A DNA stretch of 64,000 nt from CADEED01 sp963711635 (GTDB lineage Bacteria; Pseudomonadota; Gammaproteobacteria; Steroidobacterales; Steroidobacteraceae). This document shows, one piece after another, positions 36,328 through 47,839 of this stretch; the first letter of the stretch is position 1, and each line of letters begins with the position of its first letter. The stretch is from positions 1 through 64,000 of the forward strand of contig CAVQEZ010000031.1 in assembly GCA_963711635.1 (NCBI GenBank), written 5' to 3'. The translations under genes and the position numbers were made by a program. The notes beneath the pieces were generated by a model. The model was given only the letters and a program-made list of their open reading frames with translations, had not been told where the DNA came from and made no database searches.

Positions 36328-37776
36328 ATGTCTTCGCACGATTACAAATCCGCGCAACGCCCGCAGCCGGACGAGCTGCTGGTGGCCATCGCCGACTACA
36401 CGAAGAACTTCAAGGTGGATAGTCCACAGGCCTACGAGACCGCGAAGTACTGCCTGATGGACTCGCTGGCCTGCGGCTTCCAGGCGCTGAAATATCCCGC
36501 CTGCACGAAGTTGTTAGGACCCGTGGTGCCGGGGGCGACCATGCCGGGCGGCTCGCGCGTGCCGGGCACCAGCTACGAGCTGGACCCCGTCATGGGTGCG
36601 TTCAGCATCGGCGCCATGGTGCGCTGGCTGGACTTCAACGACACCTGGCTCGCGGCCGAATGGGGCCACCCCTCCGACAATCTCGGTGCCATCCTCTCGG
36701 TGTCCGACTATCTATCGCGCCGCGCCATCCTGCTGGCGGAAAAGCCGCTGACCCTGCGCGACGTGCTCACCGCCATGATCAAGGCGCACGAGATCCAGGG
36801 CGTGCTGGCGCTGGAGAACAGCTTCAACCGCGTGGGCCTGGATCACGTGCTGCTGGTACGCGTGGCCTCGACCGCCGTGGCCACCGACATGCTGGGCGGC
36901 TCGCTCGAGCAGATCGTCAACGCGCTGTCGAACGCCTGGGTCGACGGCGGCGCGCTGCGCGCGTATCGCCATGCGCCCAACACCGGCTCGCGCAAGAGCT
37001 GGGCCGCGGGCGACGCCACCAGCCGCGCCGTGCGCCACGCGCTGTTCGCGCTCAAGAACGAGATGGGCTATCCCTCGGCGCTGAGCGCGAAAACCTGGGG
37101 ATTCCAGGACGTGCTCTTCAAGGGCAAGTCGCTCACGCTGGCGCAGCCGCTGGGCAGCTACGTCATGGAAAACGTGCTGTTCAAGATCAGCTATCCGGCG
37201 GAGTTTCATGCGCAGACGGCCGTCGAGTGCGCCATGGCGCTGCATCCGCGGTTGAAGGATCGGCTCGCGCTCATCGAGCGCATCGTGATCGAAACGCAGG
37301 AGCCGGGCGTGCGCATCATCGACAAGACCGGGCCGCTGGCCAATCCCGCGGATCGCGATCACTGCATCCAGTACATGGTTGCCGTGCCATTGATTTTCGG
37401 GCGTCTCACGGCGGCGGACTACGAAGATGCCGTGGCCAGCGATCCGCGCATCGACGTGTTGCGCGCCAAGATGGAGGTGAAGGAGAACACCACCTTCACG
37501 AAGGAATACTACGAGCGCGACAAGCGCCACATCGGCAACGCGCTGCACGTCTTCTTCAGCGACGGCTCGCCGAAGCTCGAGATACGCATCGACTTCCCGA
37601 TCGGCCATCGCAAACGGCGCGCGGAGGGTATGCCGGTGCTGGTGCAGAAGTTCCAGGGTTCGGTCGCCGCGCATTTTCCGGAAAGGCAGCGTGACGCCAT
37701 CGAGGCGCTCTTCAAGCGCAAGGACTTCGACACCGTTCCGGTGAACGAATTCATGGCCTCTCTCGTGGCCAATTGA
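36328..37776 (+). CDS. prpD: 2-methylcitrate dehydratase PrpD
   Basis: Cofactor-free dehydratase of the MmgE/PrpD family, 482 residues, forming 2-methyl-cis-aconitate. VDSPQAYETAKYCLMDSLAC, MVRWLDFNDTWLAAEWGHPS (with DFND and GHPSDN near the active site), GAMVRW, and SYPAEFHAQTAVECAM are strong PrpD landmarks. Intact frame. No acnD/prpF is present, consistent with the PrpD-type pathway. Last gene of the prp cluster; its stop overlaps the rsmG start. Confidence 0.95.
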   Translation: MSSHDYKSAQRPQPDELLVAIADYTKNFKVDSPQAYETAKYCLMDSLACGFQALKYPACTKLLGPVVPGATMPGGSRVPGTSYELDPVMGAFSIGAMVRWLDFNDTWLAAEWGHPSDNLGAILSVSDYLSRRAILLAEKPLTLRDVLTAMIKAHEIQGVLALENSFNRVGLDHVLLVRVASTAVATDMLGGSLEQIVNALSNAWVDGGALRAYRHAPNTGSRKSWAAGDATSRAVRHALFALKNEMGYPSALSAKTWGFQDVLFKGKSLTLAQPLGSYVMENVLFKISYPAEFHAQTAVECAMALHPRLKDRLALIERIVIETQEPGVRIIDKTGPLANPADRDHCIQYMVAVPLIFGRLTAADYEDAVASDPRIDVLRAKMEVKENTTFTKEYYERDKRHIGNALHVFFSDGSPKLEIRIDFPIGHRKRRAEGMPVLVQKFQGSVAAHFPERQRDAIEALFKRKDFDTVPVNEFMASLVAN

Positions 37777-38435
37777 TGGAGCTCGACGAGGCCACGTGGA
37801 AGGCGCGCCTCGACGCCGGCGCCAACGAGTTCGGCTTCGACCTCGACCAGTCGCAACTCGACACGCTCTGGCGCTATGCGCACATGCTGCGGGAGCGCAA
37901 TGCGCACGTGAACCTGACGTCCATCGTGTCCTGGGAGGGCATTCTCACGCTGCACATGCTGGACAGCCTGTCCGTGGTGCCGCACCTGGGCGACGCGCGA
38001 AGGGTTCTCGACGTGGGCACGGGCGGGGGTTTTCCGGGAATTCCGCTGGCCGTGGCCTGCCCACAGCGCCAGTTCACGCTCATCGACGGCACGCAGAAGA
38101 AGATCCGTTTCGTGGCCGAGAGCATCGCGGCGCTCGACATCCGCAATGCACACGCCCTCGCGGCACGCGCCGAGAGTTTCAATGGCGACAAGGATTTCGA
38201 CGTAGTCGTCGTGCGCGCCGTGGGCACGCTGGCCGAGGTTGTACATAACGCCGGCCCTATGGTTGGAGCGCAGGGCCGGCTGCTGGCCATGAAAGGCCGC
38301 GCGCCGGACGACGAAGTTCGCGCGTTGCCGCGCGGCTGGCGCGCGGAGGTCGTGAAGCTGCGCGTGCCCGGACTCGATGCCGAGCGCCACCTTGTCTCCA
38401 TTTCACGTCACCGTCGCGCCGCAGGCGCGCCATGA
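37776..38435 (+). CDS. rsmG: 16S rRNA (guanine527-N7)-methyltransferase RsmG
   Basis: SAM-dependent methyltransferase of 219 residues. YAHMLRERNAHVNLTSI is the family N-terminal signature; SAM site VLDVGTGGGFPGIPLAVACP; FTLIDGTQKKIRFV; and VVVRAVGTLAEVV. ATG 37776 overlaps the prpD stop (TGATG). The last dozen codons run into a short tandem repeat (38416-38482), so the C-terminus RHRRAAGAP may be repeat-derived. In gammaproteobacteria rsmG precedes parA near the replication origin, as here; mnmG is not in the window. Confidence 0.94.
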   Translation: MELDEATWKARLDAGANEFGFDLDQSQLDTLWRYAHMLRERNAHVNLTSIVSWEGILTLHMLDSLSVVPHLGDARRVLDVGTGGGFPGIPLAVACPQRQFTLIDGTQKKIRFVAESIAALDIRNAHALAARAESFNGDKDFDVVVVRAVGTLAEVVHNAGPMVGAQGRLLAMKGRAPDDEVRALPRGWRAEVVKLRVPGLDAERHLVSISRHRRAAGAP

Positions 38436-38482
38436 AGCCGCCCCGCGGGCGCGCCATGAATGCGCCGCAGGCGCGCCATCAA
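38416..38482. repeat. Three tandem copies of a 21-24 nt GC-rich unit before parA
   Basis: GCGCCGCAGGCGCGCCATGA (38416 onward), a variant with CCCCGCGGGCGCGCCATGAA (to 38460) and GCGCCGCAGGCGCGCCATCA (to 38482). Each contains GGCGCGCC, a palindrome. The first copy encodes the RsmG C-terminus; the rest lie between rsmG and parA. Confidence 0.8.
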
Positions 38483-38513
38483 CGTTTGCGGTAAACAACG
38501 GCGGCCAAGCGGT

Positions 38514-38519
38514 TAATAT
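38514..38519 (+). promoter_or_regulatory. -10-like TAATAT before parA
   Basis: TAATAT ends 7 nt before the parA ATG with CGGGCGC between. No Shine-Dalgarno is present, so parA may be leaderless. Confidence 0.5.
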
Positions 38520-38526
38520 CGGGCGC

Positions 38527-39378
38527 ATGAAGCGCATCATCGCGGTCGCGAACCAGAAGGGTGGAGTCGGCAAGACCACCACCGCGGTGAATCTCGCAGC
38601 TTCGTTCGCCGCCACGCGGCGCCGCGTGCTGCTCATCGACATCGATCCCCAGGGCAACGCGACCATGGGCTGCGGCATCGAGAAGTCGCAGATCCAGCGC
38701 GGTACCGGCGACGTGTTGTTAGGCGAGGCCGATGCCGCGTCGGTGATCCTGCCGCTGGAGTCGACGCCCGGCCTCTCGCTGATGCCTTCCAACCAGGATC
38801 TGACCGCGGCCGAGGTCCGGTTGCTGACGACCATGGCGGGGCGCGAGCTCAAGCTGCGCAACGCGCTGCGCCCCATCTACTCGCAATTCGAAGTCATCCT
38901 CATCGATTGTCCGCCGGCGCTGAACATGCTCACGCTGAATGCGCTGGTCGCGGCGCAGAGCGTCCTGATCCCGATGCAATGCGAGTACTACGCGCTCGAG
39001 GGTCTGTCGGCGCTGGTCGGAACCATCGAGCAGATCAAGGCGTCGGTGAGTCCCAACCTCGAGATCGAGGGCATCCTGCGCACCATGTTCGACCCGCGAA
39101 ACAACCTGTCGAACGAAGTTTCCAGCCAGCTCATCGCGCACTTCGGCGACAAGGTGTTCCGCACCATCGTGCCGCGCAACGTGCGGCTGGCCGAGGCGCC
39201 GTCCTTCGGCAAGCCGGTCCTGCAGCACGACAAGGATTCGCGCGGCGCGCTCGCCTACCTGGCGCTGGCCGGCGAGATGCTGCGCAAGGAAGACGAGGCG
39301 GCGAACGAGCCCGAGGTCGCGCCGCAGTCCGAGGCGGCGGTCGAAGCGGCGGGCGACGCCGAACGTCCGCTGAATTAG
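38527..39378 (+). CDS. parA: Chromosome partitioning ATPase ParA (Soj)
   Basis: Walker-type ATPase of 283 residues for origin segregation. MKRIIAVANQKGGVGKTTTA carries the deviant Walker A; LLIDIDPQGNATMGCG, the Walker B ILIDCPPALNMLTLNAL, and FRTIVPRNVRLAEAPSFGKP are all chromosomal Soj features. A C-terminal acidic tail is variable. Frame intact. No parS site (TGTTNCACGTGAAACA) was seen in the window. A REP-like hairpin separates parA from parB. Confidence 0.97.
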   Translation: MKRIIAVANQKGGVGKTTTAVNLAASFAATRRRVLLIDIDPQGNATMGCGIEKSQIQRGTGDVLLGEADAASVILPLESTPGLSLMPSNQDLTAAEVRLLTTMAGRELKLRNALRPIYSQFEVILIDCPPALNMLTLNALVAAQSVLIPMQCEYYALEGLSALVGTIEQIKASVSPNLEIEGILRTMFDPRNNLSNEVSSQLIAHFGDKVFRTIVPRNVRLAEAPSFGKPVLQHDKDSRGALAYLALAGEMLRKEDEAANEPEVAPQSEAAVEAAGDAERPLN

Positions 39379-39383
39379 GAAAT

Positions 39384-39427
39384 GGGGTCAGGCACCATTT
39401 TGTAGGAACAAAATGGAGCCAGACCCC
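39384..39427. repeat. REP-like hairpin between parA and parB
   Basis: Imperfect palindrome: GGGGTCAGGCACCATTTTGT, a 4-nt loop, then ACAAAATGG and GCCAGACCCC. The GGGGTCAG/GACCCC ends match the repeat at 62526 and resemble element A ends. Placed in the 5' region of parB; it could act as an attenuator or simply be an inserted REP. Confidence 0.8.
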
Positions 39428-39428
39428 C

Positions 39429-39434
39429 TATCAT
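39429..39434 (+). promoter_or_regulatory. -10-like TATCAT before parB
   Basis: TATCAT begins 2 nt after the REP hairpin and ends 7 nt before the parB ATG. Suggests separate, leaderless transcription of parB. Confidence 0.45.
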
Positions 39435-39441
39435 TTATTCC

Positions 39442-40374
39442 ATGAGCCAGAAGAAGCCGGTCATGGGTCGTGGTCTCGAGGCGCTGCTCGGACAGATGAC
39501 GCGCCGGCCCGAGCCGGCCGTACCCACGCCGGGCGCGCCAACACCTGTCGAAAACAAGCTTCCAGGCGACGAGTTCGCTCATCTGCCGCTCGACCTGCTG
39601 CAGCGGGGCAAGTACCAGCCGCGTATCGACATGCGGCAGGAATCCCTGCAGGAACTGGCCGACTCCATCAAGGCGCAGGGCATCGTGCAGCCCATCGTCG
39701 TGCGTCCCGTGGACGGCGCGGCTCCGGGCGAATCACAGCGCTACGAAATCATCGCCGGCGAGCGTCGCTGGCGTGCCGCGCAGATCGCCGGCCTGCCCAC
39801 GGTGCCGGCGGTCATCCGGCGCGTTCCCGATGAAGCGGCCATCGCCATGGCGCTCATCGAGAACATCCAGCGCGAGAACCTGAATCCGCTCGAAGAGGCG
39901 CGTGCCCTCGACCGGCTGATCAGCGAATTCGGCATCACGCACCAGCAGGCCGCCGACGCGGTGGGTCGTTCGCGCGCCGCGGTGTCGAACCTGCTGCGGC
40001 TGCTGGAACTGCCGCCGGAGATCAGCGCCTTCGTCGAACGCCGCGAGCTGGAGATGGGCCACGCACGCGCCTTGTTAGGCCTGACGCAGCGCCGCCAGCA
40101 GGTCGAAGTCGGCCAGCTCGTGGCGAAGAAGAGCCTGTCGGTGCGCGAGACCGAGGCGCTGGTGCGCAGCATGCTGAACAAAAGTGGCGGCACCACGATC
40201 GGCAGGGACACCGCGAAGGGTCTCGACCCGAACGTGCAGCGCCTGCAGGACGAGCTCACGGAAAAGCTCGGCGCGCCGGTGCAGATCCAGCACACGGGCT
40301 CGGGCAAGGGCAAGGTCGTCGTCAGCTACCACTCGCTCGATGAGCTCGACGGCATCCTGGCGCACATTCGTTAG
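39442..40374 (+). CDS. parB: Chromosome partitioning protein ParB (Spo0J)
   Basis: CTP-dependent parS-binding clamp of 310 residues. N-terminal ParA-contact motif MGRGLEALLG, then LPLDLLQRGKYQPRIDM, the CTP-binding GERRWRAAQIAGL and ENIQRENLNPLEEARALDRL, a helix-turn-helix (THQQAADAVGRSRAAVSNLL) and the C-terminal dimer domain VQRLQDELTEKLGAPVQIQH. Intact. It overlaps the following lipoprotein gene by 35 nt. Confidence 0.97.
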   Translation: MSQKKPVMGRGLEALLGQMTRRPEPAVPTPGAPTPVENKLPGDEFAHLPLDLLQRGKYQPRIDMRQESLQELADSIKAQGIVQPIVVRPVDGAAPGESQRYEIIAGERRWRAAQIAGLPTVPAVIRRVPDEAAIAMALIENIQRENLNPLEEARALDRLISEFGITHQQAADAVGRSRAAVSNLLRLLELPPEISAFVERRELEMGHARALLGLTQRRQQVEVGQLVAKKSLSVRETEALVRSMLNKSGGTTIGRDTAKGLDPNVQRLQDELTEKLGAPVQIQHTGSGKGKVVVSYHSLDELDGILAHIR

Positions 40375-41038
40375 TGCCTCGCTGCTGGTCGTTGCCGGCT
40401 GCGCCACGCAGCCCGCGGACCGCGCGCCGCTGTACCAGGACGATTTTGCTTCCGCCGATAACTGGGTTCTCGAGGCCGAGCAGCCCGCCCGGGTCGTAGC
40501 ACAGAACGGGGTGCTCGACATCGATACGCCGGCGGGCCTGACCTTGTGGTTCAAACACCCGCTCAGCGGCCCGGTCGAAATCGAATTCGAGGCCACTGCC
40601 GTGGCCGCCGATGGCCCGAACGATGCGGTCAGCGATCTCAATGTTTTCTGGATGGCCAGCAACAGTGATGGATCCGCGCCGTTTCCCTCGTTCCGTGCCG
40701 GCCGGTTCGCCGCCTACAACGACCTGAAGACCTACTACGTGGGGCTGGGCGGCAACCGCAACACCACCACGCGTTTTCGCCGCTACATCGGCGACCCGGC
40801 GACCCGTCCGCTGCTGCCCGAGCACGACAGAACCTCGCCCGAAGTCCTGCTCGTTCCAAATAAGAAACAAAAGATCACGTTGATCGCCGATCGGAACACT
40901 GTTGAATACAGACGCGACGGAAAGACCCTGTTCCGCCTGGAGGATGAGGCGCCGTACACGCGCGGCTGGTTCGCGCTGCGAACCACCCAGAGTCATCTGC
41001 GAATCGAACGATTGCGCATAAGAACGCCGACCCGGTGA
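40340..41038 (+). CDS. DUF6250-type carbohydrate-associated lipoprotein
   Basis: A 232-residue exported beta-sandwich. The ATG at 40340 inside parB gives MSSTASWRTFVSASLLVVAG followed by C, a good lipobox (VAGC). The mature part YQDDFASADNWVLEAEQPAR, LTLWFKHPLSGPVEIEFEAT, VSDLNVFWMASNSDGSAPF, YNDLKTYYVGLGGNRNTTTR and WFALRTTQSHLRIERLRI matches my memory of DUF6250, a fold found with plant polysaccharide degradation. Its presence between parB and the ATP synthase operon is unexpected. It could pair functionally with the GH10 xylanase at the end of the window. Confidence 0.78.
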   Translation: MSSTASWRTFVSASLLVVAGCATQPADRAPLYQDDFASADNWVLEAEQPARVVAQNGVLDIDTPAGLTLWFKHPLSGPVEIEFEATAVAADGPNDAVSDLNVFWMASNSDGSAPFPSFRAGRFAAYNDLKTYYVGLGGNRNTTTRFRRYIGDPATRPLLPEHDRTSPEVLLVPNKKQKITLIADRNTVEYRRDGKTLFRLEDEAPYTRGWFALRTTQSHLRIERLRIRTPTR

Positions 41039-41086
41039 CCACGTCAGCGACGGGCGCCGGAGCGCAGGATTTGCCCCGGTTTTCTG

Positions 41087-41115
41087 TTGCTGCTGGGGGG
41101 GTCGGTGTATATAAT
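41087..41115 (+). promoter_or_regulatory. Sigma70 promoter of the ATP synthase operon
   Basis: TTGCTG (41087-41092), 17-nt spacer, perfect TATAAT (41110-41115). It is the strongest promoter-like sequence in the window, about 125 nt upstream of atpI. Confidence 0.75.
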
Positions 41116-41246
41116 GCGCGCCCCTTGGCCAAGGCACCGTAAGTCGTTGCAGGCCAAAACAATTTTCGAACACAGCTAAGGCTCGTCTGCGGTTCTCGCG
41201 GACGCGTTTTTATGTTCGCGGATTGTCGACTTGCAGTAGGAGTGTC

Positions 41247-41660
41247 GTGGTCACCCTCGAGTTGCCCCAGGCGAGGCGACTGGCGATGAGCGTAGTGCTC
41301 GGCCAGGTCGTCGTAACGGTTGTGGCCGCGCTCATTTGCTTCGCGGTGTGGGGGCGTGTGCCCGGCTTGTCCGCGCTGGTGGGCGGCGGCATTTCGGCCA
41401 TCGCCAGTGCCGCGCTCGCGCTCATCGGATTCGGGTCGCGCGCGGGCGCGCCGGCTGACCAGGTGGCGAAATCCTTCTACGTGGGCGAGGGCGTGAAGCT
41501 GGCCGTGACGGTGGCGGCGTTCATCGCGGTGTTCACCACGATGAAGGTGTCGTTCGCTGCACTGTTTGGTACGTACATCGCCACGTTATTCGTTTACTGG
41601 ATCGCGCTCGCGAATGCGCTGCCCCCGCTGGCCGGGACCGCGAACGCCGCCAAGCGATAG
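41247..41660 (+). CDS. atpI: ATP synthase subunit I
   Basis: Small membrane protein of 137 residues that assists c-ring assembly. Four hydrophobic stretches beginning MSVVLGQVVVTVVAALICFA; GLSALVGGGISAIASAALAL and TYIATLFVYWIALANALPPL are typical of gammaproteobacterial AtpI. The GTG at 41247 is preferred: GTAGGAG lies just upstream. A TTG at 41223 would add eight residues. First gene of the operon, 12 nt before atpB. Confidence 0.88.
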   Translation: MVTLELPQARRLAMSVVLGQVVVTVVAALICFAVWGRVPGLSALVGGGISAIASAALALIGFGSRAGAPADQVAKSFYVGEGVKLAVTVAAFIAVFTTMKVSFAALFGTYIATLFVYWIALANALPPLAGTANAAKR

Positions 41661-41672
41661 GAAGAAGAGTAG

Positions 41673-42502
41673 ATGTCAGCGCGAACAAGCCGCCGAACAC
41701 GCGCCCTCCGGGAGCGAGTACATCGTTCACCACCTGCAGAACCTGCAGTACGGCCACGGGTTCTGGACTTTCAACGTCGACAGCATCTTTTTCTCTGTGC
41801 TGCTTGGACTCGTCTTCATCGTTTCGTTCTGGATGGTGGCGCGCAAGGCCACTGCGGGCGTCCCGGGCAAGTTCCAGAATTTCGTCGAGGTGCTGGTCGA
41901 GTTCGTCGATGCGCAGGTGCGCGACACCTTCCACGGCCACAGCAAACTGATCGCGCCGCTGGCGCTGACCATCTTCTGCTGGATCCTGTTGTTCAACTTC
42001 ATGGACAACGTGCCGGTGGACCTGCTGCCCCTGATCGGCGAGAAGGTATTCGGCACTCGAACATCTCAAGGTGGTGCCGTCCACCGACCTCAACATCACG
42101 TTCGGCCTGTCCATCACGGTGTTCCTGATCGTGATGTTCTACAGCTTCAAGATCAAAGGCTTCCGCGGCTTCACCTGGGAGCTGCTCACGCACCCGTTCG
42201 GCAAGTGGATGATGCCGTTCAACCTGCTGCTGAACCTCATCGAGCACCTGGCCCGCCCCGTGTCACTCGGCCTGCGTCTCTACGGCAACCTGTTCGCCGG
42301 CGAGGTGATCTTCCTGCTGCTCGCCATGCTCGGCGGAAGCTTCGCCATCACCTCGCTCGCCGGCATCGGCGGCGCCCTCGGCCAGCTGGTCCTCGGCGTG
42401 GTGTGGGCCTGTTTCCACATCCTGGTGATCCCGCTCCAGGCATTCATTTTCATGGTGCTGACCATCGTGTACCTCTCGCAGGCGCACGAGACTCATCACT
42501 GA
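41673..42502 (+). CDS. atpB: ATP synthase subunit a, frameshifted
   Basis: Proton-channel subunit of Fo, about 276 residues. SEYIVHHLQNLQYGHGFWTF, CWILLFNFMDNVPVDLLP, TFGLSITVFLIVMFYSFKIK, and SLGLRLYGNLFAGEVIFLLL with the essential Arg. Two shifts (near 41690 and 42060). GAAGAAG precedes the ATG. Proton rather than sodium coupling is suggested by the context with subunit c. Confidence 0.95.
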
Positions 42503-42542
42503 CCCATTCATCAATTAGTTAGTCGGTTCTTTCGGAGGAAAA

Positions 42543-42830
42543 ATGGAAAACATTGCTGCAATTGCTCAAATCCAGGGCCTCACGGCTCTCGGCGTCGGCC
42601 TGATCTTCGGCCTGGGCGCACTCGGCACCGCCATCGGCTTCGGCCTGCTCGGCGGCAAGTTCCTGGAAGGCGCGGCTCGCCAGCCGGAGCTGACCCCGGC
42701 CCTGCAGGTGAAGATGTTCATCGTCGCCGGCCTGCTGGACGCCGTTGCGTTCGTGGGCATCGGCTTCGCGCTGTTCTTCACGTTCCAGAACCCGTTCCTC
42801 GTCCCGATCAGCCAGGCGGCTGGCCAGTAA
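42543..42830 (+). CDS. atpE: ATP synthase subunit c
   Basis: A 95-residue two-helix proteolipid forming the rotor ring. GVGLIFGLGALGTAIGFGLL, the polar loop ARQPEL, and the ion-binding carboxylate in AGLLDAVAFVGIGFALFF. The carboxylate is Asp and no sodium-site Gln/Ser pattern is obvious, pointing to H+ use. Strong GGAGG ribosome binding site before the ATG, as expected for the most abundant subunit. Confidence 0.97.
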   Translation: MENIAAIAQIQGLTALGVGLIFGLGALGTAIGFGLLGGKFLEGAARQPELTPALQVKMFIVAGLLDAVAFVGIGFALFFTFQNPFLVPISQAAGQ

Positions 42831-42855
42831 CAGTCAGCTCGTCGAGGAGACGCGC

Positions 42856-43326
42856 GTGAATATCACCGTCACACTCATTGTCCAGATGCTGGTGTTCGCC
42901 ATCTTCGTCTGGGTGGTGATGAAATTCATCTGGCCGGTCATTCTCGGCGCCATGAACGAGCGCGAGCAGAAGATCGCCGCCGGGCTGGCCGCCGCGGAAC
43001 AGGGCCAGAAGGACCTGTCGGAAGCCAAGACCCGCGCCGACGACGTGATCAAGGAAGCCCGCACGCGCGCGCTGGCGATCGAATCGCAGGCACGCACGCA
43101 GGCCAACCAGATCATCGAGGAAGCGCGCAAGGCCGCGAGCCTCGAGGGCGAGAAGGAGCTCGCGAAGGCGAAGTCGCAGATCGAGCTCGAGAGCAATCGC
43201 GCGCGCGATCAGCTGCGTGGCCAGGTGGTCAGTCTCGCGGTCGCCGGCGCCAAGCGGGTGCTGGAAAGCGAAGTCGACGCCAAGACGCACGGCGAGCTGC
43301 TCGATCAGCTCGCGGCGAAGCTCTGA
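42856..43326 (+). CDS. atpF: ATP synthase subunit b
   Basis: Peripheral stalk subunit of 156 residues: one N-terminal helix (MNITVTLIVQMLVFAIFVWV), then FIWPVILGAMNEREQKIAAG and a long charged coiled coil to DAKTHGELLDQLAAKL. Start GTG at 42856, 12 nt after a GAGGAG. Intact frame. Confidence 0.95.
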   Translation: MNITVTLIVQMLVFAIFVWVVMKFIWPVILGAMNEREQKIAAGLAAAEQGQKDLSEAKTRADDVIKEARTRALAIESQARTQANQIIEEARKAASLEGEKELAKAKSQIELESNRARDQLRGQVVSLAVAGAKRVLESEVDAKTHGELLDQLAAKL

Positions 43327-43338
43327 GGCAGCGGCGCA

Positions 43339-43872
43339 ATGGCTGAACGCATCACCACCGCACGACCGTACGCGAAGGCCATCTTCGCGCTGGCGCGCAA
43401 GAGCGATTCGCTGGCGGCCACGTCCACCGGATTGCAACGCGCCGCGACAGTGGTCGTGGACCCGCAGGTGCGCGCGCTTGCTCGGCAACCCGCACGTGAC
43501 GGCCGACCAGCTCGCCGAGCTGGTGAACGACATCGCGAAGCTCGACGACAACGGCCGCAACTTCGTCGTCACTGCTCGCGCAGAACCGCCGCCTCGGATT
43601 CCTCCCCGAGATCGCGGCGCTGTTCGAGAAGATGAAGGCCGACGTCGAGAACGCGATGGACGTCGACGTGACCGCAGCCATCGCGCTCACGCCCGACCAG
43701 GAAAGCCGCTACGCGGCCGCATTGCAAGAAGAAGCTGGGCCGCCAGGTGCGGCTGCACACCAGGGTCGACGGCAGCCTGTTGGGCGGCGCCGTCCTCAAG
43801 GCCGGCGATCTCGTGATCGACGGCTCGATCAAGGGCCGGCTCGAACGCCTGGCCACTGAACTGACCGCATAA
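43339..43872 (+). CDS. atpH: ATP synthase subunit delta, frameshifted
   Basis: Stator subunit joining F1 and the b stalk, 177 residues. MAERITTARPYAKAIFALAR, then LLGNPHVTADQLAELVNDIA, LGFLPEIAALFEKMKADVEN, VTAAIALTPDQESRYAAALQ, and GGAVLKAGDLVIDGSIKGRL with LERLATELTA at the end, as in AtpH. Shifts near 43480, 43575 and 43730. Confidence 0.93.
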
Positions 43873-43892
43873 GAATTTTCGAGGATCCAGAC

Positions 43893-45433
<1,541 letters not shown>

Positions 45434-45464
45434 TTTGAGACGGGCACCTAGCTAGGCTGAGACG

Positions 45465-46334
45465 ATGCCAGGCACAAAGGAAATCCGCACCAAGATCGCG
45501 AGCGTCAAGAGCACGCAGAAGATCACCAAGGCCATGCAGATGGTCGCGACGAGCAAGATGCGTCGCGCCCAGGACCGCATGAAGCCTGGCGCGCCCGTAT
45601 GCCGACGAAGATCCGCGCGGTCATCGGCAACCTGACGCAGGCGAATCCGGACTACCGCATCCCGTTCCTGCAGGAACGCGCGAGGTGAAGAACGTCGGCG
45701 TCATCGTGATCTCCACGGATCGCGGTCTCGCCGGCGGCTTGAACATCAACATCTTCAAGGCAGCGCTGCACTGCCATGCGCGACTGGCAGGGCAAGGGCG
45801 CGAAGGTTTCGCATGTGCCTGATCGGCAGCAAGGGCGCGGCGTTCTTCCGCCGCCTGCCAACTGCCGATCCTGGCGAACATCGCGGGCCTGGGCGACCGG
45901 CCGCACATCAAGGATCTGATCGGCACCGTCAAGGTCATGCTGGACGCGTACCGCGACGGCAAGATCGACCGCCTGCTGCTGGTGCATTCGAGCTTCGTCA
46001 ACACGATGACGCAGAAGCCGCGAAGTCGATGCAGCTGCTGCCGGTCGAGCCGATCGACGGCGCGGAGCTGCAGGAGCACTGGGATTACATCTACGAGCCG
46101 GACGCCGCGGACATCCTCGACGGCCTGCTGATGCGCTACATCGAATCGCAGGTGTATCGCGGCGCGGTGGAGAACGTGGCCTCCGAAATGGCCGCGCGCA
46201 TGGTCGCGATGAAGGCGGCCTCGGACAACGCCGGCAAGCTCATCGGCGAGCTGCAGCTGATTTACAACAAGGCCCGCCAGGCCGCGATCACCAAGGAACT
46301 GGCGGAGATCGTCGGCGGCGCGGCAGCCGTTTGA
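45465..46334 (+). CDS. atpG: ATP synthase subunit gamma, frameshifted
   Basis: Central rotor shaft, about 289 residues. MPGTKEIRTKIASVKSTQKI and TKAMQMVATSKMRRAQDRM form the N-terminal helix; VGVIVISTDRGLAGGLNINI, LLLVHSSFVNTMTQKP and SEMAARMVAMKAASDNAGKL with IYNKARQAAITKELAEIVGG complete it. At least five shifts between 45585 and 46020, so the middle is poorly readable. Conserved blocks are all present in order. Confidence 0.93.
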
Positions 46335-46375
46335 CGGAAGATCCGCGTAGACGAATTAGTTAGAGGTTCAAGAAC

Positions 46376-47797
<1,422 letters not shown>

Positions 47798-47839
47798 TCC
47801 GGTAGATAGCTACCGCTCGCAACCGACCGCGACAACACC

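Noticed and set aside
38436..39450. parS site near parAB
   Set aside because: No sequence close to TGTTNCACGTGAAACA was found by eye; TTTCACGTCACC near 38400 is too far from consensus.
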